Assembly: GCF_000328475.2 (NCBI RefSeq) | Contig: NC_026480.1 | Coordinates: 744,001-808,000, forward strand | Direction of reading: 5' to 3' | Length of the DNA stretch: 64,000 bases | Origin: Mycosarcoma maydis | Lineage: Eukaryota; Basidiomycota; Ustilaginomycetes; Ustilaginales | Part shown: positions 52,024-61,650 of the stretch, in pieces | How the letters are laid out: each line of letters begins with the position of its first letter | Position numbering within the stretch: the stretch's first letter is position 1 | Program-made: the position numbers and the translations under genes | The notes under the pieces: model-generated | What the model was told of the DNA's origin: nothing | Database searches by the model: none | Seen by the model: only the letters and a program-made list of their open reading frames with translations

Positions 52024-53559
52024 TCATACCTTGCGGTGGCGAAGGGATCGCTTTTGCATACGCCCATTTCCTGCTCCTGCTCCAGCACCGGACGACTGCC
52101 CACCGCCGTTGGCCTGGCTCTGGCCCTGACCAGCACCGTTGTCGTTTCCAGTGGCGCCATTCATCAATTCTTCTGCGCTGTACACGATCTTGCCAGTCTT
52201 GGGGTCGCTGACGTCGCCAGTGTTAGCGTTAATCAAATAGCCAGTCTGACTATCGATGTAGTACTTGACGCTGTTGGGACCAACAACATAGTACATGCCT
52301 GCAGCACTATCGTATTCAGGCTTGGGACTACCGCCACTCTGGTTTCCAGCTGCTCCAGCCGTCTGGGCATCTTGGCTGGCACCATTTGGGTTCTGACCAC
52401 CGGCACCCTTGCCTGCACCCGAAGAGCTGCTGTCACCGGATTGGACAGGGTTAGCACCGGCTGCTGAACCTGCACCGCCAGCTGCGCCATCTGCCCCTGT
52501 AGAAGCTCCAGCGCTTCCGTCTGAGGCCACAGGAGCACCAGCACCACCGCTGGTACCAGGTGCAGCACCGCTGCCAGCAGCGGAAGGCGGCTGCCATCCA
52601 GCAGGTGGGTTTACTTCTACCATACCTTGCGGTGTGTACTTCAGCACGTGATATTGGCCTTGACGATCGGTCACCCAGACCAAGTCTGAGCCGGGAATTC
52701 GGTAAGGTCCGTCTGCAATCTGAGCAGAGCCGCCACCGGCTCCGCCTGCCGAAGGATCTTGACCAGCAGCGCCCTGCGGCATGGCGCCCTGGGATGGATC
52801 TGCGCCTTGAGGATAGCCGTCGACGGGGGTAGAGCCAGGAGCAGCGCCTCCTGCAGCCTGGAGCGCAGCCATATCCTGCTGGTTGTAGGCAGTAGTGGAG
52901 TCGGAAGGCTTGGTGTCAAAAACTTTAGTGAGACCATAACCAGCAGCAAGACCACCTCCACCCAGGAGGGCCATTTTGGTCTTGCTCATTCCGCGCTTCT
53001 TAGCAGCAGCAGGAACAGCAGCAGCAGCCTGGGCGCCAGAAGCCTCGGCATGTGCAATTTGCATCTGTTTAGCCTGAAGCTCCTGCATGATCTGAATCTG
53101 CTGTGCATTGGCCTTGTGCCCTTCTTTGAGCTTGCCAAGCTTCTGGTCGAGCTTGTCGAATCTAGCAGCCATGCCAGGATCATGGCCGTAGGCCGGGGGC
53201 GGGTAGTAGGGAGCTGGGGGATGGCTCATAGGAGCGCCGCCAGGCATATGAGCTGCAGCTGCATTCGGAGACGCATGATAGTGGTTGATTATGGTCTCGC
53301 CACCCTTGGCGCCATCGCCAAGAGCTCCTTTGAGAGCATCAACGCCGAGCCTGACTACTGAAGTTTCGTCACGAGGCTTCAAGAGATGTTCCTTCTTTCC
53401 CACTTTGGAGCCGTTGGCGTCGCGCTTCGCTTTCGAAGCGGCGCTGGAACGATGGGGAACACCGCGTTGAATGAATTGCTCGTCTGCCACATAATGCGAG
53501 GAAGAAGCAGCGACAGAGATGGCCCCGAAGACGATGGCACAGAGCAGGGCAACCTTCAT
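52024..53559 (-). CDS. Predicted secreted Gly/Ala-rich protein with Lys-Arg sites
   Basis: Not recognised. The 511-residue frame starts MKVALLCAIVFGAISVAASS, a clear signal peptide. Next come basic processing-type sites (KAKRDANG, LLKPRDE), a Pro/Tyr-rich stretch (PAPYYPPPAYGHD), a helical Gln-rich segment (about 128-165), a KKRGMSKTKMALLGGGG site with a weak hydrophobic stretch, and a long Gly/Ala/Ser-rich part. That part holds two Tyr-containing modules: VWVTDRQGQYHVLKYTPQGM, and MYYVVGPNSVKYYIDSQTGY with DPKTGKIVY. The latter resembles the YYDSGTGEQVNPKTG segment of the gene downstream. The unspliced frame ends RSLRHRKV-stop, but GTATGA at the end is a good donor, so the true C-terminus probably continues into the 51839-51873 exon. 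Role could be surface or effector-like, which is unproven. Confidence 0.7.
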   Translation of the reverse strand: MKVALLCAIVFGAISVAASSSHYVADEQFIQRGVPHRSSAASKAKRDANGSKVGKKEHLLKPRDETSVVRLGVDALKGALGDGAKGGETIINHYHASPNAAAAHMPGGAPMSHPPAPYYPPPAYGHDPGMAARFDKLDQKLGKLKEGHKANAQQIQIMQELQAKQMQIAHAEASGAQAAAAVPAAAKKRGMSKTKMALLGGGGLAAGYGLTKVFDTKPSDSTTAYNQQDMAALQAAGGAAPGSTPVDGYPQGADPSQGAMPQGAAGQDPSAGGAGGGSAQIADGPYRIPGSDLVWVTDRQGQYHVLKYTPQGMVEVNPPAGWQPPSAAGSGAAPGTSGGAGAPVASDGSAGASTGADGAAGGAGSAAGANPVQSGDSSSSGAGKGAGGQNPNGASQDAQTAGAAGNQSGGSPKPEYDSAAGMYYVVGPNSVKYYIDSQTGYLINANTGDVSDPKTGKIVYSAEELMNGATGNDNGAGQGQSQANGGGQSSGAGAGAGNGRMQKRSLRHRKV

Positions 53560-54655
53560 GACTGCAGCTGGAGAATCATTCAGTAAAACAGAAGGATATA
53601 AACATCATCAGTATGTTGCTTTTGAAGACTTTGCGAGTCTGCCGTGACAAGAACCCGCAGACCACTTCGGTAAACCAAATCACTCACAAAAATTGAAGCG
53701 GGTTATATATGTCGCACGACGACAGTAGGAATAGGAAAGAGCTAGCACTCCAGATGTGATAAAGGTTTAGAGAGGCAAAGAATGTGATGTCAATGATCTG
53801 GCTAGCAGACTCGATGACTGTGAGGGAGAAGAGTTGACCGGCTGGTATGTTAGAAAAGGCAACAGCAGGACGGAGAGGGTAGGGAGAAATTAGGGGCAGA
53901 CTCTCAGGTGCGAACCTATATACATGACAGAGGTCAGGTGGGACAATAGGCAGTAGTAAAGCCAGGTCAGAGACGCAGTGCTTTGCGACTGCAGTTCATT
54001 CTAACGAGACAACGCAGGTGGGGACAAATGAGGCCTGTACGGCTTGAAGACCGAGGACAAGCTGCTGATGATGCCGTCGCATCATCGACGCCAGTTATTC
54101 CCACCTTCACTCAGAGTGTAAGTGCTCTCGCTGACTGGTGGAACGGGTCGAACTTCGATCTCGACTAGCAAAGGAGGAGGCGCACTCTCCCTCTGTCCGA
54201 CCTCCTTGTCGAAGAGTGAATTGGCTCTTCAAGTGAGCGAAAAGCTTGCGTGCTCGACTGACGACAGTTTCAAACCTACGAGTTTCATTTAGATTGGCCG
54301 AAGAGTCCGTGTGGCAGCCTGAGCTGCAAGTCTGCGACTAAGTACGAACAGCAGGCGTTGCAGATGCTGGTTCACAAGAGGCTGGGGGTTACAATGAGAC
54401 CTTCATTTCTGAAAAGTGGGTATAGTTTACAGCGTCAGCATTCGTTTGCGAACGTGTCTATATGAGCTGACATATAGTAATGTTCCTTCTTGAGAACAAT
54501 GAAGACACGCACGAACAAATGATACATCAGGTGGCGATGACAAGTGTGAAGGAGGGACGTCAGCAGATCCGCAAAGAGTGTATGGCCTCTACGAGCCGAT
54601 GCGTCGAGAAGGGTCAAAGACGTGAGTGGATAGCCCCAGAGCAGAATACACTTTA
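53560..54655. other. Intergenic region, 1.1 kb
   Basis: Nothing gene-like found. It contains GGTTATATATGT near 53701-53712, a possible TATA element about 145 bases upstream of the secreted gene's ATG. The distal part is the 3' flank of the IQM-like gene. Confidence 0.55.
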
Positions 54656-56350
54656 TCAGGTGGGTTGGGATGATGCGTTTGAGTCCCAAGCTTGGTGAAC
54701 CCTGTCCTTTAGATCCTTGATTTTGCGTTCCTTTCTCTTGCGGTACATCCCATATCGGTTGACTACTTCGATGACCCACTTGCTCTTGGTCACATTAATT
54801 TGACTTGTATCTAAGCCACGCTCCTGCAGTCGTCGAATGAACTCGTCAAAATGCTGGGATGAAGAGCGGTAGTGTCCGCTCCATGGGTAGATGGACACAA
54901 TGACGCCGTCTTTGACCTTGAGCACGCCGGCGACGGTGACGAGAGATCCTGCGAGGAGAGAAGAATGCTGGAAACGCCCACGCTGCTTGATTCCGACATA
55001 AAGGTTGTACGAGAGGTCCGTGACAAAGATCCAAGTATCAGCTTTACGCCTGCGGATGAGAGCGTCAGGATGAGACACCTGGCCGTGCGCATCACCATCT
55101 TGATCTGAGTTGCCTTTGACTATTTGCTGGCGATCCGAGGAAGAATATAAGCCTAGCTTCTGCTTGATAAGGTATTTTGGCCCCAAATTTGCCTCTTCGA
55201 GCAGCTTTTCCTTTCGACTCTGCTGCTTTTGATCAGGGTTTCTGAAAGGTTTGGTCATTTGAGTTCGAGCTTCAGATTCTGCTGCCGAGGCATTGCTGGG
55301 TTCGTGCTGCTCATCATGTTGGGAAGGGACATCTGTCACTACATGTACCTCATCAGACGATAAGCTGGAAGCCGAAGTGAAGCCGTCCGAGGAGCCATCT
55401 GAGGCGTGGGCGCGAAACTTAATCTTGTCATCTCGAACAACTTCACCGATATCGCCTGAAGCGATGGCATCCTGCCATTCTTGTGACTGACGCAAAGCTA
55501 TGCCTCTGCCCTTTCCAAGGTCTCCATGGTTGTACTTGGAAGTGTTGACAAGCTGACCAGTTCTACACCAACGTAGACGACCCTGGCCTTGATGTGCCTT
55601 TAGCTGGGCGCGGAACTCCTCGAGACGATTTTGAGATGGAGCTTGTGCATCGTTGTCAATGTAGGTCATGTAGTTGCGACGCTGGTCTGCGGTTAGATAG
55701 CTTATACGCTCCTCTTCGAGCTTGAACCTGGGACACTCTTCCAGACTAAGGTGCTTGCCGTCGCCTTCATCAAGCCAATGCAGGAAATTCTGCTTGGTGT
55801 CTGCCTTTGTGTTCCAGTATCGATGGTAATGTTTGAGATTGCTTCCATAGCGATGTTTTGGATCAAGCATTTCAAGCCAGTTCTGATCCTCCATGCGCTT
55901 GGTGAGCACCTTGGATTCGTGAATGAATTCTTGCCTTTGGGCTTCGTTTTTGAACGAGAACGGAAACTTTTCAAAAAAGCTTGAGCTCTGTAATTGCTGT
56001 GCTAGCGAATCGACCTTGGTGGGGGGAGAAGTTGAAGGGGATGATGTTGACTTGCTTGGACGTTTCAACGTTGATGCTGCTTCACCCTTGACCGCGGGGG
56101 AGGGGGCAGTATCCTGCTGGCCTAGCTGTTCTGCCATCAGACCACCTCTTCGCCAACGAGATGCAGGATCATTCTTGTCTCCCCGACGTTGCTCCTCTAG
56201 CGTTCTCTCAAGCCGACTCGTACGCAGAGCTGAGCGGATGCGATCGGCACCATCTATCCGAGAGAAGTCCTGCAAATTTGTGGAGGTAGCCTCGCTCTTG
56301 TCATTGAGCGAGCTTGTTGCTAAGTTTGCCTCACGTTCGGGAACCTGCAT
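54656..56350 (-). CDS. IQM-like protein (IQ-motif calmodulin-binding family of plants and fungi)
   Basis: A 564-residue product from ATG 56350. Two blocks match the plant IQM family closely in order and spacing. The first, about 155-255, has NWLEMLDPKHRYGSNLKHYH, FLHWLDEGDGKHLSLEECPR, YLTADQRRNYM and LRWCRTGQLVNTS. The second, about 440-500, has WIFVTDLSYNLYVGIKQRGR, FQHSSLLAGSLVTVAGVLK and IYPWSGHYRSSSQHF. A Ser/Lys-rich spacer of about 180 residues separates them where plants have a short linker. A canonical IQ motif is not obvious; the nearest is the basic helix RIRSALRTSRLERTLEEQRR near residue 35. A further 5' exon is possible, since CAG borders the ATG region. The C-terminus is strongly basic (RKRKERKIKDLKDR). 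Molecular function is unknown. Confidence 0.8.
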   Translation of the reverse strand: MQVPEREANLATSSLNDKSEATSTNLQDFSRIDGADRIRSALRTSRLERTLEEQRRGDKNDPASRWRRGGLMAEQLGQQDTAPSPAVKGEAASTLKRPSKSTSSPSTSPPTKVDSLAQQLQSSSFFEKFPFSFKNEAQRQEFIHESKVLTKRMEDQNWLEMLDPKHRYGSNLKHYHRYWNTKADTKQNFLHWLDEGDGKHLSLEECPRFKLEEERISYLTADQRRNYMTYIDNDAQAPSQNRLEEFRAQLKAHQGQGRLRWCRTGQLVNTSKYNHGDLGKGRGIALRQSQEWQDAIASGDIGEVVRDDKIKFRAHASDGSSDGFTSASSLSSDEVHVVTDVPSQHDEQHEPSNASAAESEARTQMTKPFRNPDQKQQSRKEKLLEEANLGPKYLIKQKLGLYSSSDRQQIVKGNSDQDGDAHGQVSHPDALIRRRKADTWIFVTDLSYNLYVGIKQRGRFQHSSLLAGSLVTVAGVLKVKDGVIVSIYPWSGHYRSSSQHFDEFIRRLQERGLDTSQINVTKSKWVIEVVNRYGMYRKRKERKIKDLKDRVHQAWDSNASSQPT

Positions 56351-56663
56351 TGACGTAGTCGTTGTGCTTGAACTTAGTAAGCTGTTAGGGCAAGGCGTAC
56401 TAAATCATGAAGAGGCTACGATGGCTATTCACAGCATTGTCCATCTCATGCATGTGATGCCGAAAGCCGCGAGGTGAGTAGAGTTCTGAAGCAATCACAG
56501 TGTCAGAGTTAGCGAGCGGTCTATCTCAAGCGTCCAGCAATGCATTTGTACCAGGGACAACAGGAAACGTCACTTGTGCTATCAACCGCTACCGTATCTG
56601 TCTCAGCCCGGCACAGCCGGATCTCGACATCTCGTGCCCTTGCGAATAACCACGTGGTTCAGC

Positions 56664-56670
56664 TGAGTCA
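56664..56670. promoter_or_regulatory. Possible Gcn4/CpcA site TGAGTCA
   Basis: Perfect TGAGTCA (followed by C) in the divergent promoter between the IQM-like gene and LYS2, 424 bases before the LYS2 ATG. In fungi this heptamer binds the bZIP regulator of general amino-acid control, of which LYS genes are known targets. Confidence 0.4.
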
Positions 56671-56834
56671 CAATCGCGAATCTGGATACGAGGAATGGGG
56701 AAATCATAAGCACAGTATAGGATGATCACGTGGATCTGAAATCGTGATATGTACAAGCACGTTGAATCGTGAATCGTGAATCGCGACATGACGTTCACGG
56801 TTTGTTGGGGTAAAATGTTACGCCGCCTTGAATC

Positions 56835-56841
56835 TGAGTCA
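56835..56841. promoter_or_regulatory. Possible Gcn4/CpcA site TGAGTCA
   Basis: Second perfect TGAGTCA (followed by T), 253 bases before the LYS2 ATG. A half-match TGACTC lies at 56899-56904. Two full sites in one promoter upstream of a lysine gene make amino-acid-starvation control likely, though the heptamer alone is short. Nearby TCGTGA motifs of the dispersed family end in GAGTCAC in places and could mimic such sites. Confidence 0.45.
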
Positions 56842-57093
56842 TGCTCACCTCATTTCAAACAGTCACGAGTGAAAAACAGTCACGAGTTCCAGAGGGTGTG
56901 ACTCGGCGAGAGTCAAGATTCTTCGGGAAAAGACCGAAGTCAAGGGAGCTAGCTGGTATCAGCGTGCAGGAAACGAACGCCTTTATTTGGAAAGCGATGA
57001 AACGAAAGCGCAAGACTGGAAGAAGCTTCTCACCCTCCAAGGTGCCAATCTCTGTTTGCCTCTTGTTGTACACATACAAGATCTTTGCTCGTC

Positions 57094-60000
57094 ATGTCGA
57101 CTTCGACATTGCAACTTCAGGCGAGCCTGGATCGGTGGTCAGCGAGGCTGACGTCGCTACCCAGCATTGCTCTTCCTACTGACTATCCAAGGCCAGCAAC
57201 TTCACAACTCGTACAGGCGCTTGCCTCGTCGACTCTCTCATCGGCAACAAGAAAGGATCTCGTGCGTCTTGCGTTTCACCACGAGCTTGACCTGCATCCT
57301 GCGGAACATGCCGAAGATGAGGACGACGACAACGCGAGCCCCACGCCCTTCCATCTCCTCCTCGCTGCCTTCTGCGTGCTCCTCCACCGATACACCGGTG
57401 ACACGGACCTCGTCATCGGCTCGTCCAACCCTTATACGGGCGAACCCCTAATTCTTAGGATCCCAATCGAGCCAAACGATCCGTTCTGGCAGATTGTCCG
57501 ACGTATTCAGCAGGTCGAGAAGGAAGCTGCCGCTGATGCTGTTCCCTACGACGAAATCGTCAAGCGGGTCGAGGCCGAACGCGCTGAGCGGGAAGGTCCT
57601 CTTCCTGAAGGTGTGCAGAGCGCACCCATCTTCCGTGTTCGCTTCTTTGACGAGACAGGCGGCAAAGCTCGCAACTTTATGCAGTCTACCTCGCTCACTA
57701 CGGACCTCACCGTATTTTTGACCAAGCCAGGAGCTACACCTGGCGACGACTCTGTGCAGCAGCCTATACCTGCAGAGTCTGTAACACCGTCGGGTGGTGC
57801 AAGTGCACCTCACACCTTCCGTGATTCGCTCGTGCCCAACATTGCGGTGCATCTCTCGTACAACTCGCTGATCTTCTCGTCACAGCGTATGCAGCTCGTT
57901 CTGGCGCAACTGTCTCAGCTTATCTCTGTAGCTGCCGCCAACCCTGCTTCACCTGTTGGCAGCCTTCCGATCCGAACCCCACAGGAGAACTCCTTTCTTC
58001 CGGATCCCACCAAGGATCTCGAGTGGTGTGGATGGAGGGGCGCCATCACTCAGATCTTTGAACGTAACGCACGTGCTCATCCAGACCGTCGATGCATTGT
58101 CGAATCGCTCTCCGACGAACCTAACTCGCTTTCCGAGCCATGTGCACCTGCAAGCCGCGTTCGCGAGATCAGCTACGCTCAGTTGGATCGCGCTTCTAAC
58201 ATTGTTGCCCATCACCTCCTTCAAGCAGGTGTTCAACGCGAGGAAGTGGTTACCACCTATGCTCACCGTGGTGTCGATCTCGTCGTGGCGGTGCTTGGAA
58301 CCCTCAAGGCAGGCGCGACATTCAGTGTGATCGACCCTGCTTACCCACCGTCGCGTCAGAACATCTATTTGCAGGTCGCCAAACCGCGCGCATTGATCGT
58401 GCTCGCCAAGGCCGGAACATTGCAGCCATCGGTTCGCAAGTGTATTCAGGATGAGCTCGAGCTGCGCACCGAGATCCCTGCCCTCGAACTGCTCGCCGAT
58501 GGATCAGTGCGAGGTGGTGCACCGTCACAGGGAGCTACCGACACGCTTGCTCAGCAGCAGTCCTTGGCCGGTGATAGCACTAACGTCATCCTCGGCCCCG
58601 ACAGCGTCGGCACGCTTTCCTTTACTTCCGGCTCCACCGGCATTCCCAAGGGTGTGAAGGGTCGTCACTTTTCTCTCACCCACTTTTTCCCCTGGATGGG
58701 CGAGCGCTTCGGTCTGGGAGCGCACGAGCGATTCACCATGCTCTCGGGTATCGCTCATGACCCTATCCAACGAGATATTTTCACGCCGCTCTTCTTTGGT
58801 GCCGAGCTGCACATCCCCACGTCGGAAGACATTGGCACTCCTGGTCGTCTTGCAGAATGGATGGCTGCCAGCAAAGCTACAGTGACGCACCTGACCCCTG
58901 CCATGGGACAACTGCTAAGCGCCCAAGCTACGGCGCTGATTCCTTCGCTTCGCAACGCATTCTTCGTCGGCGATGTGCTGACCAAACGGGATTGCACCCG
59001 TCTACAAGCGCTGGCTGCCAATGTCTGCATCATTAACATGTACGGCACTACCGAGACCCAGCGTGCCGTCAGCTACTTTGCCATCCCTCCGGTGAGCACG
59101 TCGTCCACGTTCCTACAGACACAGAAAGATATTATGCCCGCCGGTCAAGGTATGATCAACGTGCAGCTTCTCGTTGTCAACCGCAACGAACGTACTGCCA
59201 CATGCGCCGTAGGTGAGGTAGGCGAGATCTATGTGCGAAGTGGAGGGCTGGCCGAGGGCTACCTCGGCCCTCCCGAGGTCACCGCGGAAAAGTTCATGCC
59301 CAACTTCCTGGCACCCAAGCTAAGCTTCCCAGACACAATCAAAGAGAAGCCCGAGGGGCAGTTCTGGAAGGGCATCCGTGACCGCATGTACAAGACTGGT
59401 GATTTGGGTCGATACCTTCCGGACGGCACCGTCGAGTGCACTGGCCGTGCGGATGACCAGATCAAAATCCGTGGATTCCGTATCGAGCTTGGTGAAATTG
59501 ACACGCATCTGTCGCGCCACCCGCATGTTCGCGAGAATGTCACGCTGGTTCGTCGCGACAAGGACGAAGAAAAGGTGCTGGTCTCGTACTTTGTGCCTGG
59601 ACCTGGTGCTGCCGAGTTTGAGGAGCTGGTCACCGAGGATGACGAGGGGGCTGCTGCTGCGGGCGGCAAGGCTGCGCGTGATGCCATGTTGGTCAAGGGC
59701 ATGCGACGATACCGCGCGCTCATCAAGGACATCCGCGACCACCTCAAGAGGAAGCTCCCCGCCTACTCGGTGCCCACGCTTTTCGTGCCATTGAACAAGA
59801 TGCCACTCAACCCGAACGGCAAGATCGACAAGCCTGCACTACCCTTCCCCGACACTGCCATGGTAGCAGCAGCCGGGTCTGGCAGTTCTTCAACCAAGGG
59901 CGGTGCCGACGCAGTCGCTGCTTTGGCGTCTGCCACGCCTACAGAGAAATCAGTCGTCGAGCTCTGGTCGCGTTTGCTGCCCAACGCTCCTACTCCCATC

Positions 60001-61650
60001 CCGCTGGACGAGAGCTTCTTTGACCTGGGTGGCCACTCGATTCTGGCCACACGACTGGTGTTTGAAATGCGCAAGCAATTTGTGATTAACGTGCCGCTCG
60101 GTGTCGTTTTCGATGCACCTACTGTACGTGGTCTTGCCAAGGCTGTTGACCAGCTGCGCCAGGCCGACCTTGGCCTCGGTGCTACGCAGAACAGCGGAGC
60201 GCCTGCTTCGACCAAGCGCACTGAGGAAACCAACTTGGACGAAAACTATGGCGCGGATGTGGCCACGCTGACACCCAGTCTGCCCGAATCGTTTGCCGGT
60301 GACAAGGTTCGAAGCGCTGCCGAGGGACCTCGAACAGTGCTTGTGACGGGTGTAACTGGTTTCCTTGGTGCCTTTATTTTATACGATCTGTTGACCAAAC
60401 GCTCGTCCAGTGTCGCCAAGGTGTATGCGCACGTGCGTGCCAAGGACGAGGCTAACGCGCTGGAGCGACTTCGTGAAGGGTGCAAGGGCCGAGGAATCTG
60501 GGACGATCGATGGGTGAGCGAGGGCAAGCTTGAGGTGGTTCTGGGAGACCTGGCGGCGCCTCAGCGGCTGGGCATGTCCGAGACGGTATACGCCAAGCTC
60601 GCTGACGAGGTGGACGACATTCTGCATAATGGTGCCCTTGTACACTGGGTGTACCCTTACAGCAAGCTGCGCGCTGCTAACGTCGGCTCTACAATCTGCG
60701 CCATGAAGCTTTGCAATGCGGGCAAGAAGGCCAAGACTCTGACGTTTGTTTCGAGTACCTCTGCTCTTGACACGGACCACTACATTCGTCTTTCGGATTC
60801 TATCCTCCACGGCCAGGACGCTGTCCAGGCTGGCTCAGCAACACAGCTCCACGGTGTGCCTGAGACGGACGACATCGAAGCCAATGTCAAAGGTCTCACC
60901 ACCGGCTACGGACAGTCCAAGTGGGTGGCTGAGAAGCTCATCATGATTGCGGCTTCGCGCGGGCTCAAGGCCTCGATCGTTCGACCTGGTTATGTGGTTG
61001 GTGATTCCAAGACAGCCGTAACCAACACGGATGACTTCCTGTGGCGTCTTGTCAAAGGCTCGATCCAGCTGGGACTGATCCCGGATATGCACAATTCGAT
61101 CAACATGGTTCCTGTCGACCATGTTGCACGTATCGCCGCGCTGGCCTGTCTCAACAACGCCAAAGAGCTCGAGACGATCAACAAGACGGCCGGTACGAAC
61201 GCCAAGGTGTTCCACGTGACAAATCATCCAGGCATTCGATTCAACGACATGCTCGGACAACTCAGTCGGTACGGCTGGAAGGTGGAGCAGACCGAGTACG
61301 TGCACTGGCGTGCGAGGTTGGAGGAGCACGTGCTGAGCAGTAGCTCGGGCTCAGTTGAAGACAATGCGCTATTCCCGCTGTTGCACTTTGTGCTGGACGA
61401 TCTTCCGACGTCAACCAAGTCGCCAGAGCTGGATGACCGTCACACACAGGCGATTCTGGACGCCGCTTCTGAAGGGCAGGCGCAAGGTACGGTCATGGGC
61501 GTTGACCGATCGCTTGTGGCAACGTATCTCGCCTGGCTATTGGCGGTGGGCTTCTTGCCGACGCCCTCGTCGAGTGGGGCCCAAGATTTACCTAAGCTCG
61601 CCAAGATCGATACTGAGATGAAGGCGATCGGACGTGGATCCGCCAACTGA
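57094..61650 (+). CDS. LYS2: L-2-aminoadipate reductase, large subunit (Lys2)
   Basis: NRPS-like enzyme of the fungal lysine pathway: it adenylates alpha-aminoadipate, loads it on a phosphopantetheine carrier and reduces it with NADPH to the semialdehyde. The product is 1518 residues; the first ATG is 57094 (MSTSTLQLQASLDRW). Order: condensation-like N-terminal region (about 1-250), adenylation domain (about 300-880) with FTSGSTGIPKGVKG (about 509), YGTTETQRAVSYF (about 649) and TGDLGRYLPDGTVECTGR (about 768), then the carrier domain with DESFFDLGGHSILATRL (phosphopantetheine serine about 981). The thioester-reductase domain follows with TGVTGFLGAFILYDLL (about 1084) and catalytic YGQSKW (about 1272). 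Yeast Lys2 is 1392 residues; the extra length is inserts, e.g. near 860. It requires a Lys5-type phosphopantetheinyl transferase, not present here. Confidence 0.97.
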   Translation: MSTSTLQLQASLDRWSARLTSLPSIALPTDYPRPATSQLVQALASSTLSSATRKDLVRLAFHHELDLHPAEHAEDEDDDNASPTPFHLLLAAFCVLLHRYTGDTDLVIGSSNPYTGEPLILRIPIEPNDPFWQIVRRIQQVEKEAAADAVPYDEIVKRVEAERAEREGPLPEGVQSAPIFRVRFFDETGGKARNFMQSTSLTTDLTVFLTKPGATPGDDSVQQPIPAESVTPSGGASAPHTFRDSLVPNIAVHLSYNSLIFSSQRMQLVLAQLSQLISVAAANPASPVGSLPIRTPQENSFLPDPTKDLEWCGWRGAITQIFERNARAHPDRRCIVESLSDEPNSLSEPCAPASRVREISYAQLDRASNIVAHHLLQAGVQREEVVTTYAHRGVDLVVAVLGTLKAGATFSVIDPAYPPSRQNIYLQVAKPRALIVLAKAGTLQPSVRKCIQDELELRTEIPALELLADGSVRGGAPSQGATDTLAQQQSLAGDSTNVILGPDSVGTLSFTSGSTGIPKGVKGRHFSLTHFFPWMGERFGLGAHERFTMLSGIAHDPIQRDIFTPLFFGAELHIPTSEDIGTPGRLAEWMAASKATVTHLTPAMGQLLSAQATALIPSLRNAFFVGDVLTKRDCTRLQALAANVCIINMYGTTETQRAVSYFAIPPVSTSSTFLQTQKDIMPAGQGMINVQLLVVNRNERTATCAVGEVGEIYVRSGGLAEGYLGPPEVTAEKFMPNFLAPKLSFPDTIKEKPEGQFWKGIRDRMYKTGDLGRYLPDGTVECTGRADDQIKIRGFRIELGEIDTHLSRHPHVRENVTLVRRDKDEEKVLVSYFVPGPGAAEFEELVTEDDEGAAAAGGKAARDAMLVKGMRRYRALIKDIRDHLKRKLPAYSVPTLFVPLNKMPLNPNGKIDKPALPFPDTAMVAAAGSGSSSTKGGADAVAALASATPTEKSVVELWSRLLPNAPTPIPLDESFFDLGGHSILATRLVFEMRKQFVINVPLGVVFDAPTVRGLAKAVDQLRQADLGLGATQNSGAPASTKRTEETNLDENYGADVATLTPSLPESFAGDKVRSAAEGPRTVLVTGVTGFLGAFILYDLLTKRSSSVAKVYAHVRAKDEANALERLREGCKGRGIWDDRWVSEGKLEVVLGDLAAPQRLGMSETVYAKLADEVDDILHNGALVHWVYPYSKLRAANVGSTICAMKLCNAGKKAKTLTFVSSTSALDTDHYIRLSDSILHGQDAVQAGSATQLHGVPETDDIEANVKGLTTGYGQSKWVAEKLIMIAASRGLKASIVRPGYVVGDSKTAVTNTDDFLWRLVKGSIQLGLIPDMHNSINMVPVDHVARIAALACLNNAKELETINKTAGTNAKVFHVTNHPGIRFNDMLGQLSRYGWKVEQTEYVHWRARLEEHVLSSSSGSVEDNALFPLLHFVLDDLPTSTKSPELDDRHTQAILDAASEGQAQGTVMGVDRSLVATYLAWLLAVGFLPTPSSSGAQDLPKLAKIDTEMKAIGRGSAN

